From contig NZ_FTNT01000016.1 of NCBI RefSeq assembly GCF_900156495.1, positions 1-64,000 of the forward strand: a stretch of DNA of 64,000 nucleotides, read 5' to 3'. This DNA is from Williamsia sterculiae (lineage in GTDB: Bacteria > Actinomycetota > Actinomycetes > Mycobacteriales > Mycobacteriaceae). The notes under the pieces are model-generated. The model was not told where the DNA came from, ran no database searches, and saw only the letters and a list, made by a program, of their open reading frames with translations. The translations under genes were made by a program, and so were the position numbers. This document shows, piece after piece, positions 15,289 through 23,220 of this stretch (position 1 is its first letter; each line of letters begins with the position of its first letter).

Positions 15289-15483
15289 TCAGTCGTCGGT
15301 ACTGCTACCGCGATGTCCCGCATGACGAATGAGAATGACAGCCGCGACTAGCACCACACAGACCGCAGCGGTCTCGAGTGCAGCCCAGAAGGAACTGGCT
15401 GAAACTCCGGCCGCGACCGCAAAGATCACCGTCAAGACGATCCCGGCGCTGACGCCGCGCTGCTCAGGGCGTGTTAGACGCAT
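15289..15483 (-). CDS. Small two-TM membrane protein
   Basis: The protein has 64 aa from the ATG at 15483. Two hydrophobic segments (GIVLTVIFAVAAGVSASSFW and TAAVCVVLVAAVILI) are separated by a short turn, with a charged tail ending GSSTDD. The start lies inside the last codons of the upstream secreted-protein gene (10-bp overlap), so the two are probably coupled. It may be an immunity-like or export-assisting partner; function is unknown. Confidence 0.6.
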   Translation of the reverse strand: MRLTRPEQRGVSAGIVLTVIFAVAAGVSASSFWAALETAAVCVVLVAAVILIRHAGHRGSSTDD

Positions 15484-16019
15484 TTCACTGACGGGAAGGG
15501 ATCCGGGAACCCGAGGTAGTGAATCTCCAGCTCGTTCGAGCAGAAGCCGTTCGAGGACAGGTACGTTGCCGCGGCGGCGAGAGCCCCACTCACACCGGCA
15601 CACGCGAGCGTGCCAACGCCGGGCGTGCCGCAGATGACGACACCCAAGGCTGTGGACCCTCCGTAAATGAGGGCGTTCTGGTCGGTGCGATCGAGATAGA
15701 TGTAAATGCCGTTGCCCACGCCAACATGGAATTGCGGTTGTACCTGACCGGGCTTCACCGGCGCGGGCTGCGTGGTCTCCACGACCACCCGTGACCCACT
15801 CGGTGTGGTGCCGGTGTAGTCCTTCGTGGTTACCCCACCGGAGGTCCGCACCGTCGGCGTGACCCCCTGCGATTCGAGTTGATGCTGGACCGCCGCCACG
15901 GACTCAGCGGTCGGTTTGGCCTGGACCTCAGCCGCAGATGCCTGCGCCGCGCCGAGCGTCACTGCGGTGATAGCCGCACCCACGGCAAGACCTGCTTGAA
16001 CCGACCTGAAAATTCTCAT
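15474..16019 (-). CDS. Secreted protein of unknown function
   Basis: The protein has 181 aa. A Sec signal peptide is clear (MRIFRSVQAGLAVGAAITAV, ending ASA-AEVQ near residue 30). After a linker, the mature domain contains VGVGNGIYIYLDRTDQNALI and a glycine-rich hydrophobic stretch with cysteines (ALGVVICGTPGVGTLACAGV). Two more Cys residues follow, one in NGFCSNELEI and one at the C-terminus, so two disulfides are possible. Similar short secreted proteins occur in many actinobacteria, but I know of no assigned function. Confidence 0.75.
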   Translation of the reverse strand: MRIFRSVQAGLAVGAAITAVTLGAAQASAAEVQAKPTAESVAAVQHQLESQGVTPTVRTSGGVTTKDYTGTTPSGSRVVVETTQPAPVKPGQVQPQFHVGVGNGIYIYLDRTDQNALIYGGSTALGVVICGTPGVGTLACAGVSGALAAAATYLSSNGFCSNELEIHYLGFPDPFPSVKCV

Positions 16020-16055
16020 GGCAATCCCTTGTGAGTAGAAGCCGGGCCAAGTGAA

Positions 16056-16080
16056 CTAGTTTGCAAGCCCAGCAAACTAG
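16056..16080. promoter_or_regulatory. Inverted repeat upstream of the secreted-protein gene
   Basis: CTAGTTTGC-aagccca-GCAAACTAG has perfect 9-bp arms and sits 37 bp before the secreted-protein start on the minus strand. It is AT-rich relative to its surroundings and is a likely operator. Confidence 0.45.
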
Positions 16081-16166
16081 ACCGTAACTCGCTTTACATT
16101 CCCCCACAGCAAATTGTCAGATCTGGTCGGTCGGACAAGACGGACGAATCGAGAACGCCCTACGCC

Positions 16167-16200
16167 GCAACATCATCGAGGGTTCGCGTGGGCATGACCC
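16167..16200 (-). pseudogene. Remnant of the 5' end of a second HTH-repeat gene
   Basis: The bases around the minus-strand ATG at 16193-16195 match 15147-15180, the start region of the HTH-repeat gene (CAACATCATC and GGCATGACCC shared), with a few changes. The rest of the gene is absent. It is another trace of duplication in this region. Confidence 0.7.
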
Positions 16201-16222
16201 GCCCTAAGGCCCGGCGGCCGCG

Positions 16223-16468
16223 TCACTCATTGAAGTACTGCACCGCCACTCCGAGGCTCTTGGCGTACTCCTCGGCCTCGCCCAGCTCGTCGGCCGTGAA
16301 GCACCGCCAGGCGTCCCACAGGCCCGTGGGGCGCACGATCGCGACCAGGTCGGCCACAGACACCTGACCGCTACGCCGCGGCGCCCTACGGCGCGCCAGA
16401 GCACCCGACTCGTCACCCGTCTGCTCAGACACCAGCCGACTCCCCTCGCCACTCACCCTCACACCCAT
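16223..16468 (-). CDS. Small hypothetical protein
   Basis: The protein has 81 aa from the ATG at 16468; a longer frame to 16516 is possible. The N-terminal half is basic and disordered (ALARRRAPRRSGQVSV). The C-terminal half is acidic and helical (DAWRCFTADELGEAEEYAKS). No family is recognised. The upstream neighbour is 173 bp away on the same strand. Confidence 0.5.
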   Translation of the reverse strand: MGVRVSGEGSRLVSEQTGDESGALARRRAPRRSGQVSVADLVAIVRPTGLWDAWRCFTADELGEAEEYAKSLGVAVQYFNE

Positions 16469-16641
16469 ATTCGCACACAGTTTCGATCCCCGGTACGGTC
16501 TGTGCAGGCTGGGCAAGGCTCTGAGACGACGGGAAGCGTCGACGGCAATCGCCCAGCCATCACCTCGTAACCTGTACCCAACAGACCGTCAGGTGTTCGG
16601 GGGGCGTCACCCTGGACTCCCGGGTGTGAGGACGCGGGTAG

Positions 16642-16806
16642 CTACCGCTGCTGGTCTTTGAGCAGCTCGGAGACTCGCGCGCTTACGGGACGGCCGGTCT
16701 TCTTACTGGCCTCCGCCGCGACGCGGGCGGCGGTGTGCAACGAATCCAGGCTGCGTCGACCAGCCGCCTGCGGGCGGCGGGTGTGGCGTGCTTCGGTCGT
16801 GGTCAT
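16642..16806 (-). CDS. Very small basic protein, last gene of a three-gene operon
   Basis: The protein has 54 aa (MTTTEARHTRRPQAAGRRSL, ending VSARVSELLKDQQR). It is strongly basic with one helix. The start overlaps the stop of the upstream gene (ATGA), which supports it as a real gene. A ribbon-helix-helix-like ending (GRPVSARVSELLKD) is possible. No function is assigned. Confidence 0.55.
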   Translation of the reverse strand: MTTTEARHTRRPQAAGRRSLDSLHTAARVAAEASKKTGRPVSARVSELLKDQQR

Positions 16807-17102
16807 CGCGACTCCTCCATCGTGCTGGTATCAGTATCGCCGTTGACCCAGCGCTCCGCCACCTTCTGCAACAGCTCGTCATCGGCTTTGGTCGCCAGCT
16901 GCGATCGGCCAAGATGCTCGACCATCAGCCACCCGAAGCTCGACTTGGCCGGGTCCTCATCGAGCGCGTTATCAAATGCCCAGCTCAGACGCCGCCACCA
17001 CTCCGCTCGCCGATCGGCATGGTTTTTCTGCCACCACGTCGCGATCACCCCGACAGCGGCCACCACACCCACAACAAGGGTCACCCACGCCTGTGCTGGC
17101 AC
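16803..17102 (-). CDS. Small single-TM protein
   Basis: The protein has 99 aa. One N-terminal membrane segment (AWVTLVVGVVAAVGVIATWW) is followed by a cytoplasmic-looking domain rich in Trp, Arg and Glu (DRRAEWWRRLSWAFDNALDE). It resembles many short actinobacterial phage or plasmid proteins with this arrangement. It lies between an HTH gene and a basic protein in one operon, with a 4-bp overlap downstream. Confidence 0.65.
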   Translation of the reverse strand: MPAQAWVTLVVGVVAAVGVIATWWQKNHADRRAEWWRRLSWAFDNALDEDPAKSSFGWLMVEHLGRSQLATKADDELLQKVAERWVNGDTDTSTMEESR

Positions 17103-17116
17103 ACCCCACCCCTCTC

Positions 17117-17320
17117 TCAGCGCCGATCGTCGCGCAGCTGGTACACCCGCGGCTTGGACACCCCCACCACACGAGCGATCTCCGGCCCGTCATGACCAGC
17201 ATCGAACGCAGCCTGCACCAGACCATCCGGGCCGGGCAGCTGTGCATCCAACTCGCCCACCCGCGCCGCGAGGCGCGCCCTCTCGCGACGGTTCTCCCGG
17301 ATCTCATCGAGCGCATCCAT
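17117..17320 (-). CDS. Small HTH protein
   Basis: The protein has 67 aa. An N-terminal coiled segment (IRENRRERARLAARVGELDA) precedes a homeodomain-like HTH (GHDGPEIARVVGVSKPRVYQ). It is the first gene of the minus-strand operon. The minus-strand -10 box TATACT (17332-17327) lies 6 bp before the ATG, so the transcript is probably leaderless. It may regulate the divergent small-gene clusters. Confidence 0.65.
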   Translation of the reverse strand: MDALDEIRENRRERARLAARVGELDAQLPGPDGLVQAAFDAGHDGPEIARVVGVSKPRVYQLRDDRR

Positions 17321-17326
17321 ACCCCG

Positions 17327-17384
17327 AGTATAGCCGATTTACGCACCCCGGAGCCTATACAGCCGTGGATAAGCGCGCTATACT
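17327..17384. promoter_or_regulatory. Divergent promoters for the small-gene clusters
   Basis: On the plus strand, TATACA (17356-17361) and TATACT (17379-17384) are separated by 17 bp, a good sigma-70-type promoter. On the minus strand, TATACT at 17332-17327 is 6 bp from the HTH gene start. The two gene sets are thus driven back to back. Confidence 0.5.
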
Positions 17385-17484
17385 CAGTGGTGGGTCCGCG
17401 AAACCGCTTTCGTCCGACCCGACAAAATGGTCCGCGGGTGCGCGAACACCCACGGACCTGCCGAACACCACGGAAAGGGCCGTG

Positions 17485-17781
17485 ATGCACAGCACGAACA
17501 CCGTACCGACCCTGCTCGACGAAATCGCCGGATACACCCACGCCAGCCACACCATGGCCGGCATCAGCCAGGCGAATCGGGCCACCACAGCGGGGCGACT
17601 CCTCACCGGACTCGTCGCACACCCCACAACCCCGTATGAGCACGGATTCCGGATCCGCCTCGAGGAAGTCGCCGGCGTCGACGACGCACCCCTCGAATCC
17701 CACCTGCGAAGCATCACGTCGCTGTCGGAGCGACCTGGGACAATGACCACCCACACCAACCGTGAAGGACACCAGGCATGA
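17485..17781 (+). CDS. Small hypothetical protein, first of a plus-strand small-gene cluster
   Basis: The protein has 98 aa from the ATG at 17485, with a GGAAAGG ribosome site just upstream; GTG at 17482 is possible. It is helical (LLDEIAGYTHASHTMAGISQ). The tail is hydrophilic. The stop overlaps the next start (ATGA). No family is recognised. Confidence 0.6.
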   Translation: MHSTNTVPTLLDEIAGYTHASHTMAGISQANRATTAGRLLTGLVAHPTTPYEHGFRIRLEEVAGVDDAPLESHLRSITSLSERPGTMTTHTNREGHQA

Positions 17782-18029
17782 GCTACGAGCACAGCAACGT
17801 CCATATCGTTCGCGTCGTCGACGTCATGGACAACAGCAAGGCACGAACCTGGTACGTCGGACCGTACGGCAGCACCCGCGCCAACCAGACCGCCAACTAC
17901 CTCGAATCCGTCGCCCGCGACGCCGAGGTCATCACCAGTCGAGAGTGCTACGTGGAACCACTGTTCTCCGACGACGACTGCCTCCGCGTCGCCGACTACG
18001 GCCGCACCACCCTCGGATCGCTCCGGTGA
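17778..18029 (+). CDS. Small hypothetical protein
   Basis: The protein has 83 aa, alpha/beta (VHIVRVVDVMDNSKARTWYV, then SRECYVEPLFSDDDCLRVAD). The start overlaps the previous stop, indicating coupled translation. It has no membrane segment and no recognised motif. Confidence 0.6.
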   Translation: MSYEHSNVHIVRVVDVMDNSKARTWYVGPYGSTRANQTANYLESVARDAEVITSRECYVEPLFSDDDCLRVADYGRTTLGSLR

Positions 18030-18076
18030 TCCGACCTCCAGCACGAAATCCTGAGCCAGCACCCAAGGTTTCACCC

Positions 18077-18421
18077 ATGAACGACACCCCGCCACCGTCG
18101 AAGACGGCCAGCAGGAACCGTGACGCGGTCCCGTCCGACGAAACCCGCAGACACCACCGCGCCGACCTCATCCGCCGCGCGAAACTTGTTCGCACCCACG
18201 GATGGCCGCCCTTCCGACACAGCTGGTCGGACCGGGAACTCGCCGGGGTCGCACTCGTGCTCGACGACAACACCATCATCACCGAAGTGGCGGGCACCCA
18301 GTCCACCGCACTCGACACCTGGGCCACCAACCTCTGGGGCATCAACGCCGGCAACGAAGACAGCAGCATCGGACACCCACGCACCCACGGATGGTTCGCC
18401 GCCATCCGCACCGCAACATGA
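18077..18421 (+). CDS. Small hypothetical protein
   Basis: The protein has 114 aa from the ATG at 18077 with an AAGG site 8 bp upstream. A GTG at 18026 overlaps the previous stop (GTGA) and would add 17 residues, so the start is uncertain. The N-terminus is basic and disordered. The C-terminal half contains a compact alpha/beta segment (ELAGVALVLDDNTIITEVAG). Function is unknown. Confidence 0.55.
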   Translation: MNDTPPPSKTASRNRDAVPSDETRRHHRADLIRRAKLVRTHGWPPFRHSWSDRELAGVALVLDDNTIITEVAGTQSTALDTWATNLWGINAGNEDSSIGHPRTHGWFAAIRTAT

Positions 18422-18439
18422 ATCGAACGGAGTTACCAG

Positions 18440-18823
18440 ATGGCGACCAACGAACAACACCGCCAGGTTCAGGTAGCGCAGGAACTCAGCGACCACGCCC
18501 GCACGCTGGCCCACTCCACCCGTGACGTTCCCTCACCGTCCGACTCCTACCGGCTCCTCGGAGAACTCAACGACACGATCACCGCCCTTGAGCAAGTGTG
18601 CCGTCAACTCGCACGATGGCACGCCGGCGTCATCGATGGCATCCACTACGACGGCCAGTACGCCCTCGGCGGCGACGCAACCGGCACCATCACCGCCGCA
18701 GGCGAGATACACAACGCCGCCGCGGCACTCCACACAGCCTCAGATGCGCTCAGCGCTGCCCACGCAGCCAACGGAGTCGTCCGCTGGTTCGATACCGCCG
18801 CACAGAGACCCACCCACCGCTAG
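18440..18823 (+). CDS. Small helical hypothetical protein
   Basis: The protein has 127 aa, almost entirely amphipathic helix (LLGELNDTITALEQVCRQLA, then EIHNAAAALHTASDALSAAH). It resembles helical-bundle or coiled-coil proteins, with no specific family evident. It lies in the same direction and close behind the previous gene. Confidence 0.6.
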   Translation: MATNEQHRQVQVAQELSDHARTLAHSTRDVPSPSDSYRLLGELNDTITALEQVCRQLARWHAGVIDGIHYDGQYALGGDATGTITAAGEIHNAAAALHTASDALSAAHAANGVVRWFDTAAQRPTHR

Positions 18824-18835
18824 GAGACACACCAC

Positions 18836-19174
18836 ATGAAACACCGCATCACCCACGACAAACTGACATGGCTGATCCGCCAAGACATTCAGCACCTCAC
18901 CAAACCACCGCACCCGCTCAGCGTGCGCCTCGACGACGCATTCGATCGCGCCATCATGCGCACCAAGCTCGAAAAGCTCGCCGAACAAGCCGACCGCTCC
19001 AACCGCGACACCGCAGACATCCTGGAAGCGTGGGTAAAGCTCCGCCGCACCGGGGCAGCGGTGTCGCCGATCTGGACAGTATTTCTGCGATACCCCCTAC
19101 CGCATCCAGGCCGGAAATACGTCCTGAAACCCGCAGCGCCACACCTCGAACCGATCAGGTCGGTGGAATCCTGA
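18836..19174 (+). CDS. Small hypothetical protein
   Basis: The protein has 112 aa. The N-terminal two thirds are helical and charged (KLEKLAEQADRSNRDTADIL). The C-terminus is proline-rich with basic residues. It starts 12 bp after the previous gene. No family is recognised. Confidence 0.55.
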   Translation: MKHRITHDKLTWLIRQDIQHLTKPPHPLSVRLDDAFDRAIMRTKLEKLAEQADRSNRDTADILEAWVKLRRTGAAVSPIWTVFLRYPLPHPGRKYVLKPAAPHLEPIRSVES

Positions 19175-19190
19175 CGGGCCCGGCGGACTA

Positions 19191-19505
19191 ATGACCGAGA
19201 TCCACCGTTTCCCACTACCGCTGTCCACACGTATCAACCGGCTGTTCGCCCAATTCCACCACTCCGATGAACCAGAGGTCTCCAACCAAGACGTCGCCAC
19301 CGTCATCGGCATGCGCCTCGGCCGGAAAATCAACGCCGCCGACATCGACGCCGCCCGCAACGGACTCCGACACCTTCCCCACGACGTGTGCACCGAACTA
19401 TGCACCTTCATGTACGCCGACCCCGAGTACCTCATCGGAACCGACGAAACACTGATCCACACCGAAGACGAACGACTCCGCCAACGCATCGCCAACCGCC
19501 ACTAA
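19191..19505 (+). CDS. EspR-like HTH protein
   Basis: The protein has 104 aa. It begins PLSTRINRLFAQFHHSDEPE, then SNQDVATVIGMRLGRKINAA and a recognition-like helix DIDAARNGLRHLPHDVCTEL. It ends with the acidic YADPEYLIGTD. This order (short helix, HTH with long spacing, then D-x-x-Y-L) resembles the N-terminal half of the mycobacterial regulator EspR and related XRE-type proteins. It probably regulates local plasmid genes. Confidence 0.65.
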   Translation: MTEIHRFPLPLSTRINRLFAQFHHSDEPEVSNQDVATVIGMRLGRKINAADIDAARNGLRHLPHDVCTELCTFMYADPEYLIGTDETLIHTEDERLRQRIANRH

Positions 19506-19602
19506 ACAGAGCTACCGCAACACCAAGCCCTCCCGCACCCGCGCAGCTCCCGCACAATCACCCTGACACCGTGGTCACGGTCGAGGTGGCCGGCCAACAG
19601 GG

Positions 19603-19977
19603 CTAATGTGCGGCGTTGAACGCCTCGACGACGTCCACCGGGATACGGCCTCGGTCGGCCACCTCGTAGCCGTTGGCCCGCGCCCACTCCCGCACCGCGT
19701 GCGTCTGTTCCCGGCCGGTGATCGCCGGCGTCGATCTTCCCCCACTGGTGGTGGTCTTCGGTGCCGTCGACCGCACCCGACCACCGACCCGGGTCGAACG
19801 CTCCAGCAACGCCGACACCGGTACCTTCCCGTTGACGATTTTGTCGAGGTTCGCGGTACTGACGTCGATTTCGTATTCCACCCCCGACCACGCCCACGAC
19901 ACCGTGTGCGCATCATCGAGGGCGAGATCCTTACCGTCCAGATCGTCGGTGAACTGGACGAGTCGCTGTTGTGCCAT
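19603..19977 (-). CDS. Lsr2-family nucleoid-associated protein
   Basis: The protein has 124 aa from the ATG at 19977; an upstream in-frame extension lacks family similarity. The N-terminal part [20 protein letters not shown] and the strand [13 protein letters not shown] match the Lsr2 dimerisation domain. The C-terminal part [22 protein letters not shown] contains the RGR AT-hook-like loop that enters the DNA minor groove. Lsr2 proteins silence AT-rich and acquired DNA, much as H-NS does. Plasmid-borne copies may hide the plasmid from host regulation. It is convergent with the EspR-like gene. Confidence 0.9.
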   Translation of the reverse strand: MAQQRLVQFTDDLDGKDLALDDAHTVSWAWSGVEYEIDVSTANLDKIVNGKVPVSALLERSTRVGGRVRSTAPKTTTSGGRSTPAITGREQTHAVREWARANGYEVADRGRIPVDVVEAFNAAH

Positions 19978-20113
19978 ACCCCGTGACAATACCGGGGTGA
20001 TCACCTTTTCCCGATGAGCGCAACGTCGGCGAACAATCATTTCTGCCAACGACTGTGAACTGCGTTCACCTGATTCGAGCGCCTGCGGCGCACCGTGAAG
20101 TCCCTCGACGGGT

Positions 20114-20278
20114 CCTCATTCCCTGATAGGCCGATTCTTTCCACGGCCGAACCTGCGGGGAAACCCTCTCCCCCGAACAAATCGCCACGCGCTGCGCTTA
20201 TTTCGCGGCGATTTCTTCTCCTCCGAGGGTTGCCCCTCCGGCCCGTCCGCGAATGCGGCCTTTTATCAGGGAATGAGG
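20114..20278. repeat. 165-bp imperfect inverted repeat in a divergent intergenic region
   Basis: The outer arms CCTCATTCCCTGATA (20114-20128) and TATCAGGGAATGAGG (20264-20278) are perfect over 15 bp. Further inward, GGCCG pairs with CGGCC, AACCCTC with GAGGGTT, and AAATCGCC with GGCGATTT at the tip, with mismatches between. The whole could fold into one long hairpin. It lies between the Lsr2-like gene (minus) and the LPD29 gene (plus). It may be a replication or segregation element, or a structured leader RNA. Confidence 0.7.
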
Positions 20279-20332
20279 GGTTCCGGTCACACCGGGCCGG
20301 GAGCCCCGCACCACAACCGGGAGGCAACACCG

Positions 20333-20920
20333 ATGACCGTGTTCACCACCAAACAAACCGCCGCCGAGATCCGTAAGCACCTGCGCGCGACCTGGCCCGG
20401 TGTGAAGTTCTCCGTTCGTTGCGACCGGGGCACGGCGTCGTCGTGGATCCGCGTCTCCTGGACCGATGGGCCGACCGACCAGCAGGTACGCCACGAAACC
20501 CACCAGTTCCAGGGCGCACAGTTCAACGGGATGACCGATTCCTACGACGACCTCGGCGAGGCGCTGGTGTGCACGAACCCCGCCGAGCTGCCCGAGGTCC
20601 GCCGCTACTACTGCGACGGGATCAACACCTCCCGCGACATCTCCGACCCGGCTGTGGTGGCCGCAGCGCAGACCATCGCCGCCGAGAACCCCGACATTCG
20701 CGCGGCGTTCAGCATCGAGGACATCGACCCCGCCGCCCTGACCTACAACCGCCTGCACCGCGACCTGTCGACCATCCGGCTTGATGAGAACCGGTGGATC
20801 AAGTACCACGGCCAGCCGGTCACGGGGCGGCACCTGCCCGATCTCGGATCGGTGATCAGCGCCGCCGTGCACTGCACCGATTACACCGGCGATACCCCCA
20901 CCGTCGCGGATCGCCACTAA
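20333..20920 (+). CDS. LPD29-type domain protein
   Basis: The protein has 195 aa from the ATG at 20333, 8 bp after GGGAGG. The opening VFTTKQTAAEIRKHLRATWP and VKFSVRCDRGTASSWIRVSW match the LPD29 domain, found in large polyvalent proteins and as small stand-alone plasmid proteins. The rest is helical, with a Cys near YYCDGIN. These proteins occur with ParB-domain and relaxase genes on mobile elements. The biochemical role is unknown. Confidence 0.7.
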   Translation: MTVFTTKQTAAEIRKHLRATWPGVKFSVRCDRGTASSWIRVSWTDGPTDQQVRHETHQFQGAQFNGMTDSYDDLGEALVCTNPAELPEVRRYYCDGINTSRDISDPAVVAAAQTIAAENPDIRAAFSIEDIDPAALTYNRLHRDLSTIRLDENRWIKYHGQPVTGRHLPDLGSVISAAVHCTDYTGDTPTVADRH

Positions 20921-21003
20921 CCCGCCGCGACACCGGCGCCCACGAGAACACGACCGCCGGTCCCCCGATTTCCGGTGGGCAACCGCTCACCGGACAAGAA
21001 AAA

Positions 21004-21030
21004 AACCGAGCCATCCCTAGTGGCTCGGTT
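21004..21030. terminator. Hairpin between the LPD29 and ParB-domain genes
   Basis: AACCGAGCCA-tccctag-TGGCTCGGTT is a perfect 10-bp stem. An A-tract precedes it on the plus strand, so it is a classical terminator for minus-strand transcription. On the plus strand it could act as an attenuator in the leader of the ParB-domain gene, whose start is 26 bp away. Confidence 0.6.
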
Positions 21031-21056
21031 GTGACCCCACCATAAAGGAGAACCCT

Positions 21057-22712
21057 GTGGGAAACAACCGAAACACCGCAGCCGCCACCGCCGTCGAGGC
21101 CGGGGAGCTGCTGCACCTCAACCCCGCCGATCTCGTGATCGACACCAACGTGCGCACCGATGACACGGTGCCGCGCCCGTTCGCGGCGTCGGTGAAAACC
21201 CACGGGGTGCGTCTGCCCGTGCTCGCGGTCCGCGACGAGACCGGGACCGTGCGGGTGCGTGACGGGCAGCTGCGCACGCTGGCCGCCCGTGAGGCCGACC
21301 TGGCCACCATCCCGGTCTACGTGGTGGCCGACGCCGCGACCGGCGATCAGGCGACCATCGCCCGGATCACCGACCAGTTGGTCACCAACGAACACCGCAC
21401 CGACTTGCACGACCTCGAACGCGCCTGCGGTGCGCAACAACTGTTGGACCTGGGACTGTCGCGGACCAAGGTCGGGCAGATCACCCGCCTACGGTCCACC
21501 CACGCCGTCGACAACGCGGCCGCGACCGCCCGATCGGCCACCGCGACCCGTGTCGTGGTCGACGCGGGCCTCAGCCTCGACCAGGGCGCCGTGGTCGCCC
21601 GCTACGAAGACGAGGGAGACACCGAGGCCGTCGACAAACTGGTCGAGGCGGCGAGAAAAGGCATGTTCGACCACGCGGCGGCATACCTGGCCCGCACCGA
21701 CGGCCAGCGCCGCACCGTGCGTACAGCGGTCGCCGAACTGACAGAGCAGGGATACCAGGTCGCCGACCATCACCCCGGCTACACCGGGGAATGGACCGAT
21801 CTCGCCAACCTGTACCGCATGAAGACCGGCGAACCCGTCGCCGACACCGACCACGACAGCCTCACCCGTCACTACCTGCTTGCCGTGGTCGACGCCGAGG
21901 CCCACACGATGTGGGTCGACGCCGACGGGAACGCGTTCGATGAGGGTGGTGTCGATTGGGACCTGGCAGACGAGGCCGATCAAGAGACCACGCCCGCCGA
22001 GGGTCTGGCCGACCCCCGGAAGCTGACCGAAACCGAGCAGTGGACCGCCTATGTCACCTTCTATCACCACAACCCGGCCGTCGACGCCCTGGAAACCATG
22101 TTCGCCCGCACCCGGCGGCTCAGCGGTGACCAGGACGACAGCACCGATACCGCCGACGTGACCAGTGCGGCCGATCGGGCCGAGCAGGCCGCCCGCGCCG
22201 AAGCTGAGCAGGCCGAGGTCGATCGGGTGGAGCGTAAACGGGTGAAGGTCCTCAACCGGGCCGGTCTCGCCGCCCAGGAGGTGCGACGGGCCAAGCTGCG
22301 CGAGGCATTCACCCGCAAGACGTTGCCGAAAGGCACAGCGGTGATCATGGCCCGGTTGCACGCGGCCACGATGTGGCGCAACTCCGATCTGTACTCCTCG
22401 GGCCGGGTCGACTACGTCACCCGCGACATCGCCGCCGAGCTGCTCGGTGCCGATCCGGTCGAGCAGATCACCGACGCCGCACCGGAACGTGCCCAGGTGA
22501 TCCTGGCCGCGATCACCTGCGCCGCGTATGAGTCGACCTTGCCGAAAGACGCATGGCGCGGTGCCGGGATGGTCTACGACGGTGGCGCACTGGACCGGGC
22601 GCGGGCAACGTATCTGCGCACGCTGGTCGAGGTATTCGGCTACACGCTGTCCGAGGTGGAGGAAGTGATCACCGGCGACCGCACCGGCGACAGCATCGAC
22701 CTCGACGCCTGA
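21057..22712 (+). CDS. ParB/Srx N-terminal domain protein
   Basis: The protein has 551 aa from a GTG with AAGGAGA upstream. Residues 15-95 match the ParB N-terminal fold: LLHLNPADLVIDTNVRTDD, THGVRLPVLAVRDETGTV, VRDGQLRTLAAREADL. The usual R of the GERR box is present as DGQLRT. A helical region follows with an HTH-like segment (LGLSRTKVGQITRL). The long C-terminal half contains charged coiled stretches (ADRAEQAARAEAEQAEVDRV). It is much larger than a segregation ParB and is probably a plasmid regulator or nuclease-like protein. True partition genes are at 60.4 kb. Confidence 0.75.
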   Translation: MGNNRNTAAATAVEAGELLHLNPADLVIDTNVRTDDTVPRPFAASVKTHGVRLPVLAVRDETGTVRVRDGQLRTLAAREADLATIPVYVVADAATGDQATIARITDQLVTNEHRTDLHDLERACGAQQLLDLGLSRTKVGQITRLRSTHAVDNAAATARSATATRVVVDAGLSLDQGAVVARYEDEGDTEAVDKLVEAARKGMFDHAAAYLARTDGQRRTVRTAVAELTEQGYQVADHHPGYTGEWTDLANLYRMKTGEPVADTDHDSLTRHYLLAVVDAEAHTMWVDADGNAFDEGGVDWDLADEADQETTPAEGLADPRKLTETEQWTAYVTFYHHNPAVDALETMFARTRRLSGDQDDSTDTADVTSAADRAEQAARAEAEQAEVDRVERKRVKVLNRAGLAAQEVRRAKLREAFTRKTLPKGTAVIMARLHAATMWRNSDLYSSGRVDYVTRDIAAELLGADPVEQITDAAPERAQVILAAITCAAYESTLPKDAWRGAGMVYDGGALDRARATYLRTLVEVFGYTLSEVEEVITGDRTGDSIDLDA

Positions 22713-22720
22713 CCAGGTGA

Positions 22721-22810
22721 CGGTCGGGGCGGCCCACACCACCGGGTCGCCCCGACCGTCCGGGTGCGGTGCGTGCGCCGGCGGCGGGGCATCGAACCCC
22801 GCCGCCGGCG
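22721..22810. terminator. Two strong hairpins after the ParB-domain gene
   Basis: ACGGTCGGGGCG (22721-22732) pairs with CGCCCCGACCGT (22749-22760). GCCGGCGGCGGGG (22778-22790) pairs with CCCCGCCGCCGGC (22798-22810). Both stems are perfect, 12 and 13 bp. They begin 8 bp after the stop and probably end transcription. The following gap, 22811-23073, shows nothing else clear. Confidence 0.65.
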
Positions 22811-23073
22811 GCTGTCGCGTGCCTGGTCACCTGTGAGGGCGTCGTGTGCCTGCCCAGTGTGGCTGGCCGGGGGCCCGACCGGTCAACCCACGCTCCGGCA
22901 CATTCGCGTGTTCTCCGCTGCGCTACGCCCACGCGCTCCACCAGCCCCGGCAACCCTCACTCGCTGCCGCTCGCAGCCGAAACCGGTTCCGGGCCTGCAC
23001 TCTACGGGGTTGACCGCCCACCCCGACCAGCCTGACAGCAGGCGTCACAGACGCCAACCGAAAGGGCCGAACA

Positions 23074-23220
23074 ATGAACTTCTCCGAGCTTCCCACCGTC
23101 AGCTACGACCACAAACCCGACGGCACGATCGTCTCCACCACCCGCCGGTTCGACGGGAACACCTGGGTCACCGAACAACACATCATCATCCCCGACCGCA
23201 CCACCGGGGCGGACCGTTGA
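23074..23220 (+). CDS. Small hypothetical protein
   Basis: The protein has 48 aa (MNFSELPTVSYDHKPDGTIV, ending DRTTGADR), preceded by GAAAGGG. It is beta-rich with no Cys. Small proteins of this style are common in actinobacterial plasmids and phages. Function is unknown. Confidence 0.55.
   Translation: MNFSELPTVSYDHKPDGTIVSTTRRFDGNTWVTEQHIIIPDRTTGADR

Noticed and set aside
22769-23035. Plus-strand ORF in the gap after the ParB-domain gene
   Set aside because: It runs through the strong 13-bp hairpin, is Arg/Pro/Ser-rich and has no ribosome site.
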